From: Sphingomonas sp. | GTDB taxonomy: Bacteria; Pseudomonadota; Alphaproteobacteria; Sphingomonadales; Sphingomonadaceae | Length of the DNA: 9,630 bases | Direction of reading: 5' to 3' | Assembly: GCA_013822915.1 (NCBI GenBank) | Contig: PNLG01000423.1 | Location: 1-9,630 of the forward strand | In this document: piece by piece, positions 5,994 to 9,630 of the stretch | How the letters are laid out: every line of letters begins with the position of its first letter | How positions within the stretch are numbered: position 1 is the stretch's first letter | Program-made: the position numbers and the translations under genes | The notes under the pieces: model-generated | Database searches by the model: none | Told to the model about the DNA's origin: nothing | What the model saw: the letters and a program-made list of their open reading frames with translations, nothing else

Positions 5994-6775
5994 GCGCGTC
6001 GCCCGCCGCACAGCTCGCGCGGTCGGGAGAGGCAGCGGCGATGCTGGCGCGGGTGCGCGACTGGCCAGGGCTGCTCCATGACTGGCGGTTTTGGGCGAAC
6101 CCGGCGCAATTGCCGCCGCCGGGCGACTGGCGGTTGTGGCTGATGCTGGCGGGGCGCGGCTTTGGCAAGACGCGCGCCGGGGCCGAATGGGTGCGCGGCA
6201 TCGCCGAACGCGACGGGAGTGCGCGGATCGCACTCGTCGGCGCGACCATCGCCGAAGTGCGGCGCGTGATGGTGGAGGGGGAGAGCGGCATTCTGAACAT
6301 CAGCCCGGCGGCGCACCGGCCGCGCTTTGAACCCTCGCTCGCCCGGTTGCGCTGGCGGTCGGGCGCGCAGGCTTTCCTCTACTCGGGCGAAAACCCCGAT
6401 GGTTTGCGCGGGCCCCAACACAGCCACGCCTGGGGCGACGAAATCGCCAAATGGGCGTGGCCGCAGGCGACATGGGACAATCTGGCGATGGGCCTGCGGC
6501 TAGGGACCAATCCGCAGGCATTGTTGACGACGACGCCGCGCCCGATCGCGCTGCTCAAGAGGCTGCGCGATGCCCCCGGCACCGTGACGGTGACCGGGCG
6601 GATGACCGACAACGCGCTGCTGCCCGCGGGCTTTGTGGCGGCGATGCAGGCGGACTATGCAGGGACAAGGCTCGGGCGGCAGGAGCTTGACGGCGAACTG
6701 ATCGACGATGTGCGGGGGCGCTTTGGACGCGCGACCGGATCGAGGCGTGCCGGTCGCGCGCCGTGCCGGGGGTAG
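5990..6775 (+). CDS. N-terminal ATPase part of the split large terminase
   Basis: As read without correction this frame gives 261 residues, of which the last 18 after Gly243 are out-of-frame. The ATPase domain is complete. The Walker A variant LAGRGFGKT is at residues 53-61 (Lys60, Thr61), the Walker B with catalytic acid is HAWGDE at 146-151 (Asp150, Glu151), and the coupling-type motif LLTTTPRP is at 178-185. Conserved FLYSGENPDGLRGPQHSHAW precedes the Walker B. The SARIALVGATIAEVRRVMVEG block is typical of the terminase family in GTA and lambdoid-like clusters. If this were the only product it would be an ATPase without nuclease. An ATG at 6041 is an alternative to TTG. Confidence 0.75.
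   Translation: MSASPAAQLARSGEAAAMLARVRDWPGLLHDWRFWANPAQLPPPGDWRLWLMLAGRGFGKTRAGAEWVRGIAERDGSARIALVGATIAEVRRVMVEGESGILNISPAAHRPRFEPSLARLRWRSGAQAFLYSGENPDGLRGPQHSHAWGDEIAKWAWPQATWDNLAMGLRLGTNPQALLTTTPRPIALLKRLRDAPGTVTVTGRMTDNALLPAGFVAAMQADYAGTRLGRQELDGELIDDVRGRFGRATGSRRAGRAPCRG
6714..6718 (+). other. Frameshift point: five-G run
   Basis: Codons before the run read GAT GTG CGG GGG; the continuing frame needs GCG CTT TGG. The run has five G where six would keep the frame. A -1 slip of the peptidyl glycine tRNA from GGG (6716-6718) to GGG (6715-6717) would also restore the frame, but no stimulatory hairpin or upstream Shine-Dalgarno element is evident. Confidence 0.85.
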
Positions 6776-7278
6776 TGCGCGTCGTGATCGGCGTGGACCC
6801 ATCGGCGAGCATCGGCGGCGATGCGTGCGGGATTGTCGCGGTCGCGCTGGGCGAGGATGGGCTCGGCTATGTGATCGAGGATGCAAGCGTTGCAGGCGCA
6901 TCGCCCGAACAATGGGCGCGCGCGGTTGCCGACTGCGCCCACCGCCACAGTGCCGACCGCGTAGTGGCGGAGGCGAATAACGGCGGGGCGATGGTGCGCA
7001 GCGTGTTGATGGCCGCCGATGCCGCGCTGCCGATCACATTGGTCCATGCCAGCCGGGGCAAGACGGCGCGGGCAGAACCGGTCGCGGCGCTGTATGAAGC
7101 GGGGCGGGTGCGCCATGCGGGCGGCTTTCCGGCGCTGGAGGACGAATTATGCGGGCTGATTGCGGGCGGCGGCTATGCCGGGCCGGGCCGATCGCCCGAC
7201 CGCGCCGACGCGCTGGTCTGGGCGCTGACCGCGCTGATGCTCGGCGCGCGCGGGGTGGTGGGGGTGCAGCGGTTGTGA
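6763..7278 (+). CDS. C-terminal nuclease part of the split large terminase
   Basis: This frame covers the RNase H-like nuclease domain. From the first available GTG (6763) it has 171 residues, but coding similarity begins at about 6718, before any start codon. The metal-binding acids are present: Asp12 in VIGVDPSASIGGD, Glu70 in RVVAEANNGGAM, and Asp149 in SPDRADALVWALT. LVHASRGKTARAEPVAALYE and FPALEDELCGLIAGGGY are characteristic of this terminase family. I see no ribosome binding site in front of the GTG, so separate translation of this half is not supported. It ends 10 bases before the stop of a convergent membrane-protein gene. Confidence 0.72.
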   Translation: MPGVVRVVIGVDPSASIGGDACGIVAVALGEDGLGYVIEDASVAGASPEQWARAVADCAHRHSADRVVAEANNGGAMVRSVLMAADAALPITLVHASRGKTARAEPVAALYEAGRVRHAGGFPALEDELCGLIAGGGYAGPGRSPDRADALVWALTALMLGARGVVGVQRL

Positions 7279-7288
7279 GGGGGGCGCC

Positions 7289-7564
7289 CTATCGCCCGCG
7301 CTTGCGCCACGCGCTGACGGCGGGAAAGGCGCTGAACAGCGCGGACGCAAAGCCGAGCAGGGCAGTATGCGGGTCGTTGGTCACTACGCCAACGCCGCCG
7401 ATCACCGCGCAATACGGCGGGACGAGATAGACAAGATAGGGACCGATCCAGCCCAGCCGACGCTTAGCCCCATCCTCATCAATGAAGAAATAGCCAAGGC
7501 CGAGCAGTGGCACGCCGAACAGCACGGCAAGCACGATCCACAAAGCGGGTGAGGCAGCGACCAT
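7289..7564 (-). CDS. Small three-helix membrane protein, function unknown
   Basis: Predicted 91-residue inner-membrane protein that I do not recognise. Three hydrophobic segments are visible, at about residues 7-27 (LWIVLAVLFGVPLLGLGYFF), 38-61 (LGWIGPYLVYLVPPYCAVIGG) and 66-86 (TALLGFASALFSAFPAVSAW). A charged FIDEDGAKRR loop lies between the first two, and a basic RKRGR tail ends the protein. The ATG at 7564 has AGGA about 8 bases upstream. The clear hydrophobic pattern argues for a real gene rather than an antisense shadow, and no other gene occupies the interval. It lies opposite to the packaging genes on both sides, convergent with the terminase and divergent from the methyltransferase-like gene. 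A holin-like role is conceivable in a phage cluster, but there is no direct evidence. Confidence 0.65.
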   Translation of the reverse strand: MVAASPALWIVLAVLFGVPLLGLGYFFIDEDGAKRRLGWIGPYLVYLVPPYCAVIGGVGVVTNDPHTALLGFASALFSAFPAVSAWRKRGR

Positions 7565-7591
7565 GCCCGCATCCTATCGCAGGACGGCACG

Positions 7592-7609
7592 CGCCGCTAT
7601 AGCGCGGCG
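7592..7609. promoter_or_regulatory. Palindrome in the divergent spacer, includes TATAGC
   Basis: CGCCGC (7592-7597) and GCGGCG (7604-7609) pair around TATAGC, and GCTATAGC within it is itself a perfect 8-bp palindrome. It sits centrally in the 80-base spacer between the divergent membrane-protein and methyltransferase-like genes. TATAGC may serve as a -10 element on either strand, with the flanks as operator arms; no good -35 is apparent. Confidence 0.35.
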
Positions 7610-7644
7610 GCCCGGCATACCGCCGCATCTGGAGGTGACCGCCG

Positions 7645-8322
7645 ATGATCCCGCGTGAGACGATCGACACAGTGCAAGTGCCCGGCGGCGGCGAGATGCG
7701 GCTGGTGCGGCGCGGCACCGACTGGTTCATCATGCTGGGGCGTGAGGAATTGATGTCGAGCCGGATGAGCGGCTCCGAAGAAGCGCTCGGCCTTTTGGCT
7801 TGTGACCGGGTGGGGGCTTGTGACCGGGTGGGCGCCCGGGTGCTGATCGGCGGTTATGGCATGGGCTTTACACTGCGCGCGGTGCTGGGGCGGCTGGGCC
7901 CGGCGGCGGCAGTGACGGTTGCCGAACTGGTGCCGGCGGTGATTGCCTGGGCGAAGGGGCCGATGGCGGACTTTGCGCAAGGGTGCCTTGATGATTGCCG
8001 GGTGACGGTGGCGGTGGCGGATGTCGGCGCGGTGATTGCGCGGGCGGCGGGGGCGTGGGACGCGATCCTGCTCGACGTTGATAACGGCCCCGATGGGCTG
8101 ACCCGGCAAGCGAATGACCGGCTTTATTCAGCAGCCGGGCTGGCGGCGGCGCGCGCGGCTTTGGCGCCCGGCGGGGTCCTGGCGGTGTGGTCGGCAGCGG
8201 CAGACCCGGCGTTCGCGCTGGCGCTGGGCAGGGCAGGCTTTGCCGTCGACGAAGTGGTGGTGCGCGCACGGGCCAGCGGCAAGGGTGCCCGGCACGTGAT
8301 TTGGTTCGGGCGGCGCGGATAA
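7645..8322 (+). CDS. Spermidine synthase-like SAM-binding (Rossmann) protein
   Basis: Predicted 225-residue cytosolic protein with the class I SAM-binding or aminopropyltransferase fold. The N-terminal beta region (about 1-45) includes IPRETIDTVQVPGGGEMRLV and ELMSSRMSGSEEAL, resembling spermidine synthase-like proteins of sphingomonads. The nucleotide-binding loop is VLIGGYGMGFT (66-76), the ribose-binding acid is Glu94 in VTVAELVPAVI, motif III has VADVGAVI (Asp126), and the acidic active-site strand reads DAILLDVDNGP (139-149). A true polyamine synthase would normally be longer (about 280 residues) with an N-terminal beta-barrel, so the substrate is uncertain. GGAGGTGA sits 6 bases before the ATG, an excellent ribosome binding site. 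Residues 52-63 are a tandem ACDRVG duplication. It lies in line with the portal gene downstream, 32 bases away. Confidence 0.85.
   Translation: MIPRETIDTVQVPGGGEMRLVRRGTDWFIMLGREELMSSRMSGSEEALGLLACDRVGACDRVGARVLIGGYGMGFTLRAVLGRLGPAAAVTVAELVPAVIAWAKGPMADFAQGCLDDCRVTVAVADVGAVIARAAGAWDAILLDVDNGPDGLTRQANDRLYSAAGLAAARAALAPGGVLAVWSAAADPAFALALGRAGFAVDEVVVRARASGKGARHVIWFGRRG
7798..7833 (+). repeat. In-frame 18-bp tandem duplication
   Basis: Units 7798-7815 and 7816-7833 (each GCTTGTGACCGGGTGGG plus G or C) match at 17 of 18 bases and encode ACDRVG twice, just before the SAM-binding strand. Replication slippage is the likely origin. The insertion lengthens the segment leading into the Rossmann core without breaking the frame. 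Confidence 0.9.
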
Positions 8323-8354
8323 TAGTAGTCGTTCGGCGATACCGGGAGTAAGCA

Positions 8355-9503
8355 ATGAAAATCTTCGGCTGGAAGGCGGCCGGGCGGGAGAAATTCCGTC
8401 CGGCCTTATCGCGTTACGGGCACGCAACGCCCATCGCGCTCGGCGAATGGCCCGCGTCCTACGAAGCGCAGGTGCGCGAGGGCTATGCCCGCAATGCCAT
8501 TGCCCAGCGTTGTGTGCGGCTGGTGGCCGAAGGGGTGGGGAGCGCGCCGCTGGCCGCATCGGACCCGGTGCTGCTGCGGCTGGTGGGCGCGCGGTCGGGC
8601 GGGCAGGCGCTGGTGGAGACGGTGGCCGCGCAGCTGATGCTCCACGGCAATGCTTATGTCCAGATTGCGACCGATGATGCGGGCGCCGTCGCCGAGCTGT
8701 TCGCGCTGCGCCCCGAACGGGTGCGGGTGGCGCCCGATGCGCGCGGCTGGCCGGTCGCCTATGACTACCGGGTCGGTGAGCAGGTGATGCGGCTGGCGGC
8801 GGAGGACGCAGGCGGGCGGCCGCAGATCGTCCATCTCAAAAGCTTCAACCCGCTCGACGATCATTATGGTCTCGGGTGCCTGGGCGCGGCCGCTGGCGCG
8901 ATTGCGGTCCATAATGCGGCGCAGCGGTGGAACAAGGCGCTGCTCGACAATGCCGCCCGTCCGTCCGGCGCGCTGGTTTATGATCCGGGCGACGGGTCGA
9001 CGCTGTCGCGCGAACAGATTGAGCGGTTGCGCGCCGATATCGAGGCGAGCTTTACCGGCACCGGCAATGCCGGGCGGCCGATGTTGCTGGAGGGTGGGCT
9101 GAAGTGGCAGCCGCTCAGCCTGTCGCCCGCCGATCTTGACTTTGCGGGGACGCGGGAGGCGGCAACGCGCGAGATTGCGACCGCGTTCGGCGTGCCGCCG
9201 ATGCTGCTCGGTCTGCCCGGCGACGCCAGCTATGCCAATTACCGTGAGGCGAACCGGGCGCTGTGGCGGCTGGCGATCCTGCCGCTTGCCGACACGATTT
9301 TCGCCGGGCTGACGCAGGGGCTGGCCGGGTGGATGCCGGGGGCGGCGCTTCGCGTCGATCTCGACCGGGTGACCGCGCTGGCCGAGGATCGCGAGCGGTT
9401 ATGGGCGCAGGTGAGCGATGCCGATTTCCTGACGCTGGCCGAAAAGCGGGCGATGCTGGGCTTTGCAACTGACACGAGCGTGAGGGAGGCAGGTGATGAG
9501 TGA
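8355..9503 (+). CDS. Phage/GTA portal protein, HK97 family (g3 position)
   Basis: Predicted 382-residue portal subunit; twelve copies form the ring through which the terminase pumps DNA and to which the tail attaches. Family marks run in order. NAIAQRCVRLVAEGVGSAPL (about 47-66) is followed by VETVAAQLMLHGNAYVQIA (about 87-105) and ALRPERVRVAPD (118-129). Next come the IVHLKSFNPLDDHYGLGCLG block (about 158-177), AVHNAAQRWNKALLDNAARPSG (about 184-205) and EGGLKWQPLSLSPADLDF. The segment TREIATAFGVPPMLLGLPGD with YANYREANRALWR is the clearest signature of HK97-type and GTA portals. Length agrees with GTA portals of about 390 residues. GGGAG lies 6 bases before the ATG. The last 8 bases overlap the next gene (ATGAGTGA), indicating translational coupling. 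Confidence 0.93.
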   Translation: MKIFGWKAAGREKFRPALSRYGHATPIALGEWPASYEAQVREGYARNAIAQRCVRLVAEGVGSAPLAASDPVLLRLVGARSGGQALVETVAAQLMLHGNAYVQIATDDAGAVAELFALRPERVRVAPDARGWPVAYDYRVGEQVMRLAAEDAGGRPQIVHLKSFNPLDDHYGLGCLGAAAGAIAVHNAAQRWNKALLDNAARPSGALVYDPGDGSTLSREQIERLRADIEASFTGTGNAGRPMLLEGGLKWQPLSLSPADLDFAGTREAATREIATAFGVPPMLLGLPGDASYANYREANRALWRLAILPLADTIFAGLTQGLAGWMPGAALRVDLDRVTALAEDRERLWAQVSDADFLTLAEKRAMLGFATDTSVREAGDE

Positions 9504-9630
9504 CGGGGCATTGCTCGCACAGTTGATGGCGCAGGGGCAGGCAGCGGGCGCGGACCTCGCGACGCTGCGCGCGCTGGCGGAGGAGGCAGGCGCACTGGCG
9601 GCGGAGCGGGCGCTCGCGCGGCTCGGCCTC
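9496..9630 (+). CDS. DUF6127-like small GTA protein (3' end outside window)
   Basis: The first 45 codons of a gene that runs off the window are visible. They read MSDGALLAQLMAQGQAAGAD, then LATLRALAEEAGALAAERAL and ARLGL, an Ala/Leu-rich, helical, amphipathic start. This resembles DUF6127, the short protein found directly after the portal in GTA-type clusters (the g3.5 position in RcGTA). A GGAGG lies 8 bases before the ATG, and the start overlaps the portal stop. Its biochemical role is unknown. A prohead protease and major capsid protein would be expected next if the GTA order holds. Confidence 0.75.
   Translation, partial: MSDGALLAQLMAQGQAAGADLATLRALAEEAGALAAERALARLGL

Larger units (their letters stand above)
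5990..7278 (+). pseudogene. Terminase large subunit, GTA g2-like, split by one-base frameshift
   Basis: Motor and nuclease of a DNA-packaging terminase, which pumps DNA into the prohead and cuts it. Read in one frame the gene stops at 6775, yet family-like sequence continues unbroken in the -1 frame. After LIDDVRG (ending 6718) the expected ALWTRDRIEACRSRAVPGVVR appears in the frame running from 6718 to 7278. One extra G in the five-G run at 6714-6718 would restore a protein of about 429 residues, the usual size for GTA-type large terminases. Both halves keep all recognisable motifs and there is no other damage, so this is a recent mutation, a homopolymer sequencing error, or, less likely, a translational slip. 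The TTG start at 5990 overlaps the preceding stop codon, with GGAG 8 bases upstream. Confidence 0.88.

Noticed and set aside
6763..7278. Terminase nuclease half as an independently started gene
   Set aside because: No ribosome binding site before the GTG, and family-like sequence extends upstream of it in the same frame to the G run, which fits a frameshift better.
1..9630. CRISPR array, insertion sequence or toxin-antitoxin pair
   Set aside because: No spaced repeat series, no transposase-like protein or terminal inverted repeats, and the small divergent regulator/DUF6456 pair does not resemble a known toxin-antitoxin family.

Overview
The window is a GC-rich alphaproteobacterial chromosome segment. 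Protein styles (PntB, a DUF6456 protein, a terminase/portal/DUF6127 set) and the very Ala/Gly/Arg-rich coding suggest a sphingomonad, such as Sphingopyxis, Sphingomonas or a relative. That placement is inference from remembered family resemblance, not from a search.

Left part (1-5408), chromosomal housekeeping and regulatory genes. The window opens inside pntB, the membrane subunit of proton-translocating transhydrogenase, missing only its first few codons. Seven bases later comes a protein with a C-terminal winged-helix domain and a receiver-like N-terminal region. A complete tRNA-Val(UAC) with encoded CCA follows, with a good promoter. A short hairpin then separates the tRNA from a convergent minus-strand XRE-type regulator. 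That regulator is divergent from a DUF6456 protein across an AT-rich spacer full of small repeats. Next are a glutathione S-transferase-like protein and a DapF-family epimerase with an altered first-cysteine motif and a long C-terminal tail.

Right part (5409-9630), start of a gene transfer agent (GTA)/prophage-like packaging cluster. A TTGACA-type promoter whose -35 overlaps a perfect inverted repeat (ACAGCG-TCA-CGCTGT) precedes a GC-rich leader hairpin. Then come a small-terminase-like HTH protein, the large terminase, a HK97-type portal and the start of a DUF6127 protein. This order matches the head of RcGTA-type clusters (g1, g2, g3, g3.5). No integrase, lysis or replication gene is visible, although the cluster runs off the window.

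Two features break the expected pattern. The large terminase is split by an apparent one-base loss in a G run, exactly between its ATPase and nuclease halves, with all catalytic motifs of both halves intact. Between terminase and portal sit two non-structural genes: a small three-helix membrane protein on the opposite strand, and a spermidine-synthase-like Rossmann protein carrying an in-frame 18-bp tandem duplication. The opposite-strand gene means the packaging genes are probably not a single simple transcript. I see no transposon, CRISPR array or obviously new defence system; the most notable points are the terminase frameshift, the interrupted packaging operon and the divergent DapF.
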